DNA of 64,000 nucleotides. Origin: Actinacidiphila yanglinensis. Lineage in GTDB: Bacteria; Actinomycetota; Actinomycetes; Streptomycetales; Streptomycetaceae. This document shows positions 36,701 through 44,392 of the stretch, piece by piece; positions within the stretch are counted from its first letter, which is position 1, and each line of letters starts with the position of its first letter. The position numbers and the translations under genes are program-made. The notes beneath the pieces are model-generated. The model had not been told where the DNA came from, ran no database searches, and was given only the letters and a program-made list of their open reading frames with translations. The DNA lies in NCBI RefSeq assembly GCF_900107965.1, contig NZ_FNVU01000012.1:124001-188000 (forward strand). Direction: 5' to 3'.

Positions 36701-36932
36701 CGCCGAGCGAGGTGACCGCGGTGTGGTCCTCGGCGCCGGGGTTGGCGATCAGGTTGGCGTTCAGGGCGGGGGCGACCTGGTCCGCGGCCGGGCAGGCGAC
36801 GGAGTACTTCTGGCCGGTGGTGGCCGCGGTGGCGCTCCCGCCGATGGCGTAGGCCGCCGCGAGACCGAGCACGGTCAGGGCGACGGCGATCGCCGCCACG
36901 GGTCTCCAGCGGACCTTCAGATTGGGGATCAT
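33738..36932 (-). CDS. Secreted NHL-repeat protein with three N-terminal ~210-residue repeats
   Basis: 1064 residues. A signal anchor (PVAAIAVALTVLGLAAAYAIGG) is followed by three tandem repeats. Each begins CPAADQV-x-PALNANLIANPGAED and contains DCW, GSR-FYGG and D-LNLTI. The C-terminal ~330 residues contain five or six NHL-type beta-propeller blades with repeats of DSDGNLYIADSANNLIRRVD form. It is likely an extracellular binding scaffold. Start uncertain: ATG 36932 or 36944, neither with a good ribosome site. It precedes the phospholipase gene by 26 bp on the same strand. Confidence 0.85.
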   Translation of the reverse strand: MIPNLKVRWRPVAAIAVALTVLGLAAAYAIGGSATAATTGQKYSVACPAADQVAPALNANLIANPGAEDHTAVTSLGAPDGDTQDVPDCWVASSPMDAPGAVLESLSSSVPGQTGSRTFYGGYDYDSPQLSIVGISTTAAQTIDVSSLDAGGKAFTLTGAIGGYTTQADYATVTAAFEDAKGTTLGSAVIGPVDAAQRGNVTSLVPEAAAGTVPAGTAQVVVTVASTGVSAGYGIDGRADNLNLTITASGTGQNYTAPCPAADQVTPALNANLIANPGAEDSTAATTLGAPAGDDQTIADCWTSTSPLNAPDGTQESVASSDPGSTGSRVFSGGTSPATTQVAGVVTSGSQVIDISQLKADGQPFKFTGDVGGTAAQGDFAQVVATFQNASGASLGTAGIGPAGAAQRGNATKLLSDGTYGTIPAGTQKILVTILTVAVDNDHSSDGTADDLNLTIGQKSTGQTYTASCPAADQVTPALNANLIANPGAEDYTAATALGAPLGDDQTIADCWTSNSPLNPPDGTQESRTSTYPGVTGSRVFYGGTNPSTVSIPGVTTTDTQSIDVSALGTGNQPFKLSGDLGGYATQGDYATVTAAFQDAKGTSLGSGVIGPVTAIQRNNISSLIHQAWYGTVPDGTAKIVITVATVGVSSGANSDGTADNLSLTVGSDAVPSGPILQTMPYSSVGDAPGTHVDPGTGAVVPNVTPGSLYRPVGLSVGIGSAHAANTKATVRTELQEVDGGSLYVSNTGDNVVAQLRNGDTSILAGSLEDYGDKGDHGKADKATLYQPAGTAADADGDLFIADSGNNVVREVTSDGTIHRFAGTGTAGSNGSSKALDHRLNGPAAVAVDASKNVWISDTRNNQVIEVSSKGTVVRVVGDGRAGYAGDGKSASHARLNQPTGLALDSDGNLYIADSANNLIRRVDAKSGTITTVAGNYTADQASDGLGGFAGDGGAATSARLNDPQGVTVDSAGDLFVADTFNNAIRMITPDGTISTVVNSSAVAGGESSGAAPSASKLHTPSAITVDPSTHLLYIADTHNNAIAQVLGVARSGDAPGPVASATS
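34935..36792. repeat. Three tandem ~630-bp coding repeats in the NHL protein
   Basis: The word TCCTCGGCGCCGGGGTTGGC recurs at 35461, 36091 and 36727, a period of 630-636 bp. Parallel words recur elsewhere in each unit. Nucleotide-level similarity is high, so duplication is recent or homogenised. Confidence 0.8.
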
Positions 36933-37179
36933 GGGCCCAATCATGTGCAGGGCAACGGACGCCGCGCGGACCACTTCTGTCGAAATGGCGGCTTCCAGGT
37001 GAACAGTCGTCAGACATGCCGCGAATGCGGCTCGTTCTGTCCGGTTGCCGCCGGTGTGGGCTCCCCGGTGCGGCGCCCGTAACGAACCCGAAACGTCGCC
37101 GGAACGGGGCCCGCCCCGCGGCCCCGGTGAGGAGGGGCGGCGGGGCGGGTGTTGGGGATGCGGTGCCCTACGGGTCGGT

Positions 37180-37995
37180 CTAGTAGGGGCCGTTGACGTT
37201 GTCGATCGAGCCGTACACGTGGTACGCGTAGTTGCACGCGGCGGTGATGTTCGCGACCGGGTCGTAGATGTTGGTCGAGGTGCCGGCCACGTGGTAGGCG
37301 TCGAACGTCGGCTGGATGACCTGCAGCAGGCCGATCGACGGGGTGCCGGCGGCCGCGTTGGAGTCCCACAGGTTGATGGCGTTCGGGTTGCCCGACGACT
37401 CGCGGATGATGTTGCGGTAGATGCCGTCGTAGCTGCCGGGGATGCCGTCGGCCTTCATGATCGCCAGCGAGTGGTTGATCCAGCCGTCCAGGTTGTCCGC
37501 GTACGTCGCGGTCGCGGCGGTCGTGGTGGACGTCGCCGTGGTCGACGCGGCGGCCGGGGCCGCCTTCTCGGTGGACGCGGTCGACGTGGTGGACGTGGTG
37601 GATGCCGTCGAAGAGGTCGACGCGGTCTTCTCGGCCTCGGCGGGCTTCGTCACGTGGGCCCACTTGGTGGGGACCTTGAGGACCTGGCCCGGGTGGATGA
37701 TGTACGGGCTGTGGATCTTGTTGGCCCATGCGAGGGCGTGCCAGCCGCCCGGGTTCTTGTGGGCGCGGGCGATGGCGATCAGGTAGTCGCCCTTCTTGAC
37801 CGTGTACTTCGTGAACGCGGCATGGTGCCGGCTGTCGGCGGTGTGCGGCGCGCTCTTGGCGGCGGAGGGCTCGGCAGCCTGAGCGGTACCGGTCAGGGCG
37901 CCACAGGCCAGTGCGGCGACGGTCCCGACGACAACGGCTCCGCCGACGGAGACCAGGCGCTTCTTTGCCAGGCGGTTGTGGGACTGCTTGGGCAT
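37180..37995 (-). CDS. LysM lytic-transglycosylase-like secreted protein
   Basis: 271 residues. A Sec signal (LVSVGGAVVVGTVAALACGALTGTAQA) is followed by a LysM domain (YTVKKGDYLIAIARAH ... IHPGQVLKVP, ~60-108). A Ser/Thr/Ala-rich linker leads to a C-terminal SLT-type domain with NIIRESSGNPNAINLWDSNA and GTPSIGLLQVIQPTFDAYHV. The Glu of RESSG is the expected catalytic acid. It should bind and cut peptidoglycan in the wall. GGAAGAGG precedes ATG 37995. Long upstream region with a promoter and palindromes (see 38093-38146). Confidence 0.92.
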   Translation of the reverse strand: MPKQSHNRLAKKRLVSVGGAVVVGTVAALACGALTGTAQAAEPSAAKSAPHTADSRHHAAFTKYTVKKGDYLIAIARAHKNPGGWHALAWANKIHSPYIIHPGQVLKVPTKWAHVTKPAEAEKTASTSSTASTTSTTSTASTEKAAPAAASTTATSTTTAATATYADNLDGWINHSLAIMKADGIPGSYDGIYRNIIRESSGNPNAINLWDSNAAAGTPSIGLLQVIQPTFDAYHVAGTSTNIYDPVANITAACNYAYHVYGSIDNVNGPY

Positions 37996-38092
37996 GGTGC
38001 GGACCTCTTCCAGGATTGCTTGTCCGCAGTGACAGGGCCCCCCCTCGTCATTCAGACCCGCATTTCGTTTAGCGAGCGCTGCGGCGAGCACA

Positions 38093-38146
38093 TTGTTAGC
38101 AGCCGATAAATGGCTGCACAATTCCCTCACGTGCTAAGCCGCTTAG
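38093..38146 (-). promoter_or_regulatory. LysM gene promoter with two inverted repeats
   Basis: On the minus strand TTGTGC (38121-38116), a 17-base spacer and TAACAA (38098-38093) fit a promoter ~100 bp before the LysM ATG. GCAGCC-N7-GGCTGC (38099-38117) fills the spacer, and the palindrome CTAAGC-C-GCTTAG (38134-38146) lies just upstream of the -35. Both are candidate operators. Confidence 0.5.
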
Positions 38147-38235
38147 TAGCCGCTTTTGCGGTCCGCGTTCCCGAACGCCGGATTTCGGCGAGAAATGCGC
38201 GGGAAGGGCAATCCTGGAAATCTACTAACCTGCTT

Positions 38236-38429
38236 CGTAGGTGACCTACGTCCTATGCTGTGCATCACCCCGAGGGGCCGGGAGGGCGAACACGGTGTAA
38301 GGGTGCGGTCCCGGAAAGTGCGGAGGAAATTCAGCCGTAAAGTATTTCTTTTCCTTGCAAAGAGAACAAACTATTGCACAAGGTGTGGAAACGGGCATAA
38401 GGCAGTAATATTCCGGCCCTGCGGGCCGG
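38236..38429 (+). promoter_or_regulatory. Possible orphan transcription unit (palindrome, -10, hairpin)
   Basis: Perfect palindrome CGTAGGT-G-ACCTACG (38236-38250), then TATGCT (38254-38259) as a possible -10, an A/T-richer stretch, and a tight hairpin CCGGCCC-TGC-GGGCCGG (38413-38429). This could define a ~160-nt RNA. No convincing ORF ends before the hairpin. Confidence 0.3.
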
Positions 38430-38445
38430 TGCCGCCGGGTGACAT

Positions 38446-38486
38446 GCCACCGCCCCGCTGCCCGGATCGGGCAGCGGGGCGGTGGC
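38446..38486 (-). terminator. Strong terminator of the MarR/efflux operon
   Basis: A perfect 19-bp stem (38446-38464 with 38468-38486) around a three-base GAT loop begins 29 bp beyond the minus-strand transporter stop. There is no T-tract, as is common in Streptomyces. Confidence 0.85.
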
Positions 38487-38514
38487 GCGGGGCGAGCGGC
38501 CCCTGGCGGGTGCG

Positions 38515-40278
38515 TCAGCCGCGCGCCTGGTCACTCCCGGAGCCGGCGCGCGGAGCGGTGTCGTCCGTGGCCGGGCCGGCCGCTGCGTCCTGGCCCGCAC
38601 CGGCGGCGTCTGCCGCCGGCCGGGGGGCGTTCGAGGCCGCCGCGGCGGCGGTCTCCGCCTCGGAGCGGGCCTGGTTGCCCGAGACCATCCGCAGCGGCAC
38701 CTCCTTCAGGCGGGTCGAGAGCACGATCGCGCCCAGCAGCAGGATGGCCACGATCGCGAACACCACGTCCCCGGCCGCGGAGAACCCGGCGAAGAAGGGG
38801 TGGCTGAGCGGCTTGGCCAGCCCGTTCAGGAACGAGGTGTCGTCCAGGCCGGCGCCCAGGTGCTGGTGCAGCGCCGTCAGCTGGTCCGGGTGCGCCTTGG
38901 CCGCGGCGAGGAAGGACGGGTCGCTGGCCGCCTTCGTGTACTCGTGGCTGATCTTGGTGCCGGCCAGCGAGAACAGCACGGACAGGAAGATCGCGGTGCC
39001 CAGCGTGCCGCCGATGGAGCGGAAGAACGTCGACGAGGCCGAGGCGACGCCCATGTCCTTGGCGGGCACGGCGTTCTGCATCGCCAGCACCAGGCTCTGC
39101 ATGTTGAGCCCGAGGCCGATGCCGAAGACCGCCATGTAGATGTCGGTCTGCCACAGCGGCGTGTCCGCGCCGATCAGGATCAGCAGCCCCATGCCGATGA
39201 CCATGAGCACCGAACCGACGACCGGGAAGATCTTGTACCGGCCGGTGCGGGCGACGAGCTGGCCCGAGGCGAGGGAGGCGAGCATCAGCCCGGCGACCAG
39301 GGGGAGCAGCAGCAGGCCGGACTTCGTGGGCGAGGCGCCCTTGACGATCTGCAGGTAGAGCGGGATCACCGACAGCCCGCCGAACATCGCCATACCGATG
39401 ATCGTGACCTGGGCCGAGGCGACCGAGAAGGTGCTGCTGCGGAAGAGCCGCAGCGGGAGCAGCGCGTCGTCGCCCATCCGGTGCTGGACCCAGATGAACA
39501 GGGCGATCCCGGCCGCGCCGGTGAAGTAGCAGGCGAACGAGCCGGCCGAGGCCCAGCCCCAGCTCTGCCCCTGCTCGGCGACGACCAGCAGCGGCACCAG
39601 GCCGACCGCGAGCAGGACCGAACCCCACCAGTCGATCCGCCGTTCGCGGCGGACGTGGTCGAGGTGCAGGACCTTGGCGATGACCACCAGCGCGAAGGCC
39701 GCGATGGGGACGTTGATGTAGAAGATCCAGCGCCAGCCGGCGGCGCCCAGGAAGCTGTCGGTGCCGGAGAGCAGACCGCCCAGCACCGGGCCCAGCACGG
39801 AGGCGCTGGCGAAGACCGCCATCATGTAGCCCTGGTAGCGGGCACGCTCGCGCGGCGGGATGATGTCGCCGATCACCGCCAGCGCGAGCGGCATTATGCC
39901 GCCGGCGCCGATGCCCTGGAAGGCGCGGAAGGCGGCCAGCTCGTACATCGACTGGGCCAGACCGCACAGGGCCGAGCCGATCACGAAGATCACGATCGCG
40001 AGCATGAACAGCCGCTTGCGCCCGTAGATGTCCGACAGCTTGCCGAACAGCGGCGCGGCGATCGTCGACGTGATCAGGAACGCGGTGGTGACCCATGCCT
40101 GCGCGGACAGGTCGTTGAGGTCGTTGCCGATCGTCTTGATCGCGGTCGAGACGATCGTCTGGTCCAGCGCCGCGAGGAACATGCCCAGGACGAGGCCGGA
40201 CAGGATCGTCAGGATCTGGCGGTGGGAGAGCGCGCCGTCCGGCGGCGTGTCCGTCGGCCGGGTTGCGGTGGCGGTCAT
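38515..40278 (-). CDS. DHA2-type (14-helix) MFS drug exporter
   Basis: 587 residues. LVLGMFLAALDQTIVSTAIKTIGNDL is the first helix with the D-x-T-I-V signature, LFGKLSDIYGRKRLFM is motif A, and GGWRWIFYINVPIA-like AGWRWIFYINVPIAAFAL marks 14-helix (EmrB/QacA) transporters. A long Ala-rich C-terminal tail is cytoplasmic. ATG at 40278 overlaps the MarR stop (ATGA), so it is co-translated with and probably controlled by that regulator. A large extracytoplasmic loop (SHEYTKAASDPSFLAAAKAHP) lies before the last helix, as in the family. Confidence 0.93.
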   Translation of the reverse strand: MTATATRPTDTPPDGALSHRQILTILSGLVLGMFLAALDQTIVSTAIKTIGNDLNDLSAQAWVTTAFLITSTIAAPLFGKLSDIYGRKRLFMLAIVIFVIGSALCGLAQSMYELAAFRAFQGIGAGGIMPLALAVIGDIIPPRERARYQGYMMAVFASASVLGPVLGGLLSGTDSFLGAAGWRWIFYINVPIAAFALVVIAKVLHLDHVRRERRIDWWGSVLLAVGLVPLLVVAEQGQSWGWASAGSFACYFTGAAGIALFIWVQHRMGDDALLPLRLFRSSTFSVASAQVTIIGMAMFGGLSVIPLYLQIVKGASPTKSGLLLLPLVAGLMLASLASGQLVARTGRYKIFPVVGSVLMVIGMGLLILIGADTPLWQTDIYMAVFGIGLGLNMQSLVLAMQNAVPAKDMGVASASSTFFRSIGGTLGTAIFLSVLFSLAGTKISHEYTKAASDPSFLAAAKAHPDQLTALHQHLGAGLDDTSFLNGLAKPLSHPFFAGFSAAGDVVFAIVAILLLGAIVLSTRLKEVPLRMVSGNQARSEAETAAAAASNAPRPAADAAGAGQDAAAGPATDDTAPRAGSGSDQARG

Positions 40279-40853
40279 GCAGGGTCGCTTTCTTCCGGGT
40301 TGCCGGAGCGGGTGGCGGTCTGCCGCGCCGCGTCGGTCATCCAATGGATGTGTGTCGTGTCGTAGGCAGCGGTGAACCGCTCCAGCAGGTGGGCGAACTG
40401 GTCCCGCTCCTGCGGCGACCAGTCGCTCACCACCTGCTCGAAGAAGGCCATGCGGGCCTGCTCGTGCTCGGCGACCACGGCCCGGCCGGCGGCGGTGACC
40501 ACCAGCAGGCTGGCCCGGCCGTCCTCGGGGTCGGCCTGCCGCTCCAGCAGCCCGCGGGTCACCAGCACGGTGACCTGGCGGCTGACCGTCGACAGGTCGG
40601 ACTGGACGCAGGCGGCCAGCGTGCTCGCCCGGGTGGGGCCCTCCAGCGCGGCGGTGCGCAGCAGGATCTGCGTGGCGGAGTCGACGTCGTCGCTCGCCGC
40701 GGCGAGCAGCCGGGCCTTGGAGCGCCGCACCGTCCGCAGCAGCTCGACCACGGCGTTCGCGACCGAGGCCACTCCGGCCGCGGGTTCGTCCCCGTCGGCG
40801 CGGCAGCCCTGGGCGGCTCGCCCGGTAACCGGCACGGTGCCTGTCTTGTTCAT
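40275..40853 (-). CDS. MarR-family regulator of the adjacent exporter
   Basis: 192 residues. The winged helix TQILLRTAALEGPTRASTLAACVQSDLSTVSRQVTVLVTRGLLERQADPEDGRASLLVVTAAG includes the D-x-R wing (EDGRAS). A ~25-residue N-terminal tail and C-terminal dimer helices complete the protein. The ribosome site GAGGTGATC precedes ATG 40853. First gene of a two-gene operon with the exporter (ATGA overlap). It likely binds the palindrome at 40879-40895 and releases it when a drug is present. Confidence 0.92.
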   Translation of the reverse strand: MNKTGTVPVTGRAAQGCRADGDEPAAGVASVANAVVELLRTVRRSKARLLAAASDDVDSATQILLRTAALEGPTRASTLAACVQSDLSTVSRQVTVLVTRGLLERQADPEDGRASLLVVTAAGRAVVAEHEQARMAFFEQVVSDWSPQERDQFAHLLERFTAAYDTTHIHWMTDAARQTATRSGNPEESDPA

Positions 40854-40878
40854 CGTCGATCACCTCGGTTCGCTTATT

Positions 40879-40895
40879 ACTTGTGTAACACAAGT
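40879..40895. promoter_or_regulatory. MarR operator palindrome over the operon promoter
   Basis: ACTTGTG-TAA-CACAAGT is a perfect inverted repeat 26 bp upstream of the MarR start. On the minus strand TTGCGC, 17 bases and TACACA form a possible promoter whose -10 lies inside the repeat, so a bound repressor would block RNA polymerase. Confidence 0.6.
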
Positions 40896-40976
40896 GCTTG
40901 GGGTGCGCAAGTAAATCCCGGGCGGCCCCCGCCTGGGCGGGGACGGGTCGGGGCGGCCCCCGTACCGCCCGGAACG

Positions 40977-41020
40977 CGCGCAGCGCCCGGACGGCCGGCG
41001 GGCCGCCCGGGCGCTGCGCG
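40977..41020 (-). terminator. Terminator of the amidase gene
   Basis: CGCGCAGCGCCCGG (40977-40990) pairs perfectly with CCGGGCGCTGCGCG (41007-41020), and the loop itself pairs (CGGCC/GGCCG). It starts six bases after the minus-strand amidase stop at 41027. Confidence 0.85.
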
Positions 41021-41026
41021 GCTCGG

Positions 41027-44000
41027 TCAGGCCGTGTAGAAGCCCGTGATGTCGGCGAGCAGGTTGACGCTGCCCGAGTTGTTGTAGAAGTCGACCTTGC
41101 CGTTCACCACCGGGACGACCACCAGGTTCGGCATGGTCTGTCCGGCGGGGAAGTTGAGGTTCGACGTGGCCGGCCGGGTCGCGCCGTCCGGGAAGACGCT
41201 CACGTAGCTGTTCGCGGTCGGCCCGACGGCGGTGACGTTGAGCACCACCGCGGTCACCCCGCTCGCGGGCAGGCCGCCGTGGCCGGTCAGCCCCAGCGTG
41301 ATCGTCTTGCCGCCGGCCACCGCGCCCTTGACGCCGCCGGTGCCGTTGCGGGTGTCCAGCAGCCGGGTCGGCCCGGTGGAGTGGAAGACCGAACCGGTCG
41401 ACGAGAACCAGCCGGTCACGTCGGCGACGATGTCCAGGTCACCGACGTTGTGGAAGAAGTCGACCTTGCCGTCCACGACCGGGACGACCACCAGGTTGGG
41501 GATGGTCTGTCCGGCGGGGAAGTTGAGGTTCGACGTGGCCGGCCGGGTCGCGCCGTCCGGGAAGACGGTCAGGTAGCCGCCCGCGGTCGGGCGGACCGCG
41601 GTGACGTTCACGACCACCGCGGTGACCCCGGAGTCCGGGACGCCGCCGACCCCTTCGACCTGGAGCGGAACGGTCGCACCGGCCGGGATCGGCCCGGTGG
41701 TGCCGCCGGTGCCGTTGCGGGTGTCCATCAGCCGGGTCGGGGTCAGCGGGGTGAAGCGCGAACCGCTGTCCGAGGAGGTGTAGTAGCCGGTGACGTCGGC
41801 GGCGATCTGCACGCTGCCGGCGTTGTTGTAGAAGTCGACCTTGCCGTTCACCACCGGGACCACCACCAGGTTGGCGATGGTGCGGCCGGCGGGGAAGTTG
41901 AGGTTCGACGTGGCCGGCCGGGCCGAGCCGTCCGGGTAGACCATCACGTAGCCGGACGTGGTCGGCTGGACCGCGGTGACGTTCATGACCACCCCGGTCA
42001 CGCCGCTCGCCGGCACCCCGCCGACCCCGTCGACCTGGAGCGCGACGGACTTGCCCGCGCCCAGCGCGCCCTTGGCCACGCCGGTGCCGTTGCGGGTGTC
42101 CATGATCCGGGTCGGCCCGACCGGCGTGAAGGTCCCGGACGGCGGCGTCACCGCCGCGCCCGCGGTGACGTCGCTCGCCTTGACGAAGCCCAGCCGGTGA
42201 TTGAAGCGGATCGGGTAGTACTCCGTGCTGCCGACCACCCGCGTCTGGTCGCCGGGCGCGGACTGGTCGATGTTCTTCGCGTAGTAGTAGTCGGAGGCCA
42301 CCGGGTCGTCGGCGACGTAGGACTGCCCGGCGGGGATGGTGTAGCCGAGCGGCGCCACGATCTGGGTGGACTCCGTCGCCACGTCGGCGATCACCGACGG
42401 GTACGCGGACGCCTCCGGGTACGCACGGCCGTACACCGGGATCGCGCTGGTGCCGGCCGGGGTCACCACGTGCCGGGCGGTGTTCCCGTTGGCCACCGCG
42501 AAGGTGCCGCCCGGGTTGGAGAACCACGCTTTCTGGCCGCCGAACCAGATCGCGGTCCAGTCGCCCTGCACGCCGGCCACCACGAAGGTCTGGCCGGCCA
42601 CCGCCTTGTCGGTGACGTCCGCCGCGTTGGTGCTGCCGTTGGCCACCCCCTGGCCGGCCATCACGGAGTCCTTGATCAGCGCGGCCGACGACGAGGGCGA
42701 ACTGCGCAGGTAGACGAAGCTGGTCGGCTGCGCCTTGCACGGGTCGGTGCTGCACCCGGTGACGGTGGGCTCGTTGGCGGAGGTGAAGGGCGGGCGGATG
42801 GTGATCTCGCCGCCGACCACCGGGGTGCCGCCCCCGCCGAGCGAGGCGCCGAGCAGGTCCATGTAGTGCGACCAGTTCCAGTACGGTCCCGGGTCCCAGT
42901 GCATGTCGGCCAGTTGGGCGACCTGCGGGGACGACACGTCGTCATGGCCGAGGATGTGCTCGCGGTCCAGCGGGACGCCGAAGCGGTTCGCGAGGTAGCG
43001 GACCAGGGCGGCGGAGGACTCGTAGAGCGACTCGCTGTACCAGGACGCGCCGGAGATCGCGAAGCCCTCGTGCTCGATGCCGACCGAGTGCATGTTGACG
43101 TAGTAGTTGCCTGCGTGCCAGGCGACGTTCTTGGTCTGCACGACCTGCGTCACCAGACCGTCCGAGGACCGCACGATGTAGTGCGGGGTGGCGAGCTTCG
43201 TGGAGTTCTGGAAGACCCCCAGCGCGCTGCTGTAGCTGCCCTCGGTGTCGTGGATGACGATGTACTGGATCTTGTCGCCGTCGGCCGGCCGGTTCGCCAG
43301 GTCGTAGTTGCCGTACTTCGACTTGTCGGTGCTGCTGTTCTGCTTGTACGCCGCCGGGACGTAGTTGCAGGTCAGGCCGGACGGGCACTCGGGCGTCGGG
43401 TTCGCGGCCGGCGTGGCGGCGCCGCTCGCGCCGGTCGTCTCGCTGCGGGCCTCGGCCGTGGCGGAGACCAGCCCCAGGCGCTTGACCGCCGAGGTCTGCG
43501 GCACCACGTCCGGTTCCGCGGCCAGCGACACCGCCTGGCCGGCGTCGGTGGTACGGGAGACGCCGGCCTTCAAGGTGGCGTAGACGCGGTCGGCGTACTG
43601 GCTCGCGCCCTGGGTGTCGGAGGACTGGCTGAAGCGGGCGACCGCGCCGTACCACGCGCCCGGGTCCGCGGGCAGCGTGTGCGCCAACTGCCCCTCGTAG
43701 TGCGCGAGCAGGGCGGCTCCGCCGCGCACGCTCTGCGCCGGGTCGGTGCGCAGCCCCGCCGCGGAGATGCCGGTCAGCGCCGACGCCGCGTCGAGGGTGC
43801 GGTAGGGCGCGACGGAGGTGGTGCCGGCCGGGGCGGCCTTACCGCTGCCGCCCGTCGCCGCCGGGCCGCCCTCGCCGCGCTGCGACGTCTCCTGGGCGCC
43901 CTGCGCGGCCCGCAGCGTCGCGGTGTCCACGTGGGTCAGGCCCATCACGTTGTAGTTGCCGGTGGTGCTCGGCAGGCCGTCGTGGGAGTCCCACAACGAC

Positions 44001-44254
44001 TGGTGGTACGCGACGGCCATCAACACGCCCGCCGGCACGTGGTACTCCGCGGCCGCGGCGGCGAAGTCCCGCTGCAGCGCGCCCGACGTGCTCGCCTTCG
44101 TGGTGGTCTGCCCGCCGTCGGCGACGCGCCCCCCGGGCGCCGCCTGTGCCGCCGTGGCCCAGCACAGCGCGGCGGCGGTCAGCGCCGCCGCCACCGCCGT
44201 TCCGCGCTTTGCGCGCCGCCGTGGCCGGCCCCGTTCGTGCTGTTTTCCTTGCAT
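41027..44254 (-). CDS. Large secreted N-acetylmuramoyl-L-alanine amidase with C-terminal repeats
   Basis: 1075 residues. After a signal peptide (TAVAAALTAAALCWATAAQAA) comes a transglycosylase-like/helical region (~50-240). An Amidase_2 domain follows with IQYIVIHDTEGSYSS, HYIVRSSDG, WHAGNYYVN, VGIEHEG and HILGHDDVSSP, giving the zinc His residues. A central SH3-like region (LRSSPSSSAALI) precedes three ~123-residue C-terminal repeats with TPTRLMDTRNGTG and SNLNFPAGQT-x-NLVVVPV-GKVDF. It should cleave peptidoglycan amide bonds outside the cell; the repeats probably bind wall polymers. ATG 44254 has only a weak ribosome site. Confidence 0.9.
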   Translation of the reverse strand: MQGKQHERGRPRRRAKRGTAVAAALTAAALCWATAAQAAPGGRVADGGQTTTKASTSGALQRDFAAAAAEYHVPAGVLMAVAYHQSLWDSHDGLPSTTGNYNVMGLTHVDTATLRAAQGAQETSQRGEGGPAATGGSGKAAPAGTTSVAPYRTLDAASALTGISAAGLRTDPAQSVRGGAALLAHYEGQLAHTLPADPGAWYGAVARFSQSSDTQGASQYADRVYATLKAGVSRTTDAGQAVSLAAEPDVVPQTSAVKRLGLVSATAEARSETTGASGAATPAANPTPECPSGLTCNYVPAAYKQNSSTDKSKYGNYDLANRPADGDKIQYIVIHDTEGSYSSALGVFQNSTKLATPHYIVRSSDGLVTQVVQTKNVAWHAGNYYVNMHSVGIEHEGFAISGASWYSESLYESSAALVRYLANRFGVPLDREHILGHDDVSSPQVAQLADMHWDPGPYWNWSHYMDLLGASLGGGGTPVVGGEITIRPPFTSANEPTVTGCSTDPCKAQPTSFVYLRSSPSSSAALIKDSVMAGQGVANGSTNAADVTDKAVAGQTFVVAGVQGDWTAIWFGGQKAWFSNPGGTFAVANGNTARHVVTPAGTSAIPVYGRAYPEASAYPSVIADVATESTQIVAPLGYTIPAGQSYVADDPVASDYYYAKNIDQSAPGDQTRVVGSTEYYPIRFNHRLGFVKASDVTAGAAVTPPSGTFTPVGPTRIMDTRNGTGVAKGALGAGKSVALQVDGVGGVPASGVTGVVMNVTAVQPTTSGYVMVYPDGSARPATSNLNFPAGRTIANLVVVPVVNGKVDFYNNAGSVQIAADVTGYYTSSDSGSRFTPLTPTRLMDTRNGTGGTTGPIPAGATVPLQVEGVGGVPDSGVTAVVVNVTAVRPTAGGYLTVFPDGATRPATSNLNFPAGQTIPNLVVVPVVDGKVDFFHNVGDLDIVADVTGWFSSTGSVFHSTGPTRLLDTRNGTGGVKGAVAGGKTITLGLTGHGGLPASGVTAVVLNVTAVGPTANSYVSVFPDGATRPATSNLNFPAGQTMPNLVVVPVVNGKVDFYNNSGSVNLLADITGFYTA
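41030..42150. repeat. Three tandem ~370-bp coding repeats in the amidase
   Basis: The word GTGCCGTTGCGGGTGTCCA recurs at about 41340, 41709 and 42083 (period 369-374 bp). The words GGGGAAGTTGAGGTTCGACG and AAGTCGACCTTGCCG also recur in each unit. Confidence 0.85.
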
Positions 44255-44392
44255 GTGATCCTGCAAAGCCCCTCCCCTGCTCGTACGTTGCCTCCGGCCC
44301 GGGCAGCGCCCGGGCCGAAACAGGAAAGGTAACAGCCCGGACGGACAGCGGCCTCATGCCGTTCGGAACGCGTTCACCGGGAGGGCGGCGGC

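Larger units (their letters stand above)
37996..38514. other. Long regulatory region between the LysM gene and the efflux operon
   Basis: About 520 bp without a credible gene. It holds the LysM promoter, two palindromes, an A/T-rich stretch (38325-38412), a short hairpin and the terminator of the efflux operon; these are listed separately. A c-di-AMP (ydaO-type) riboswitch was looked for because such RNAs often precede wall hydrolases, but its core was not seen. Confidence 0.5.

Noticed and set aside
34935-36792. Insertion-sequence or mobile repeat explaining the 630-bp periodicity
   Set aside because: The repeats stay in the reading frame of the NHL protein and encode a repeated domain, so they are an internal gene duplication.
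37996-38100. Possible ydaO (c-di-AMP) riboswitch in front of the LysM hydrolase
   Set aside because: Such riboswitches are common before wall hydrolases in actinobacteria, but the conserved core and pairing were not found here; only a promoter and inverted repeats are visible.
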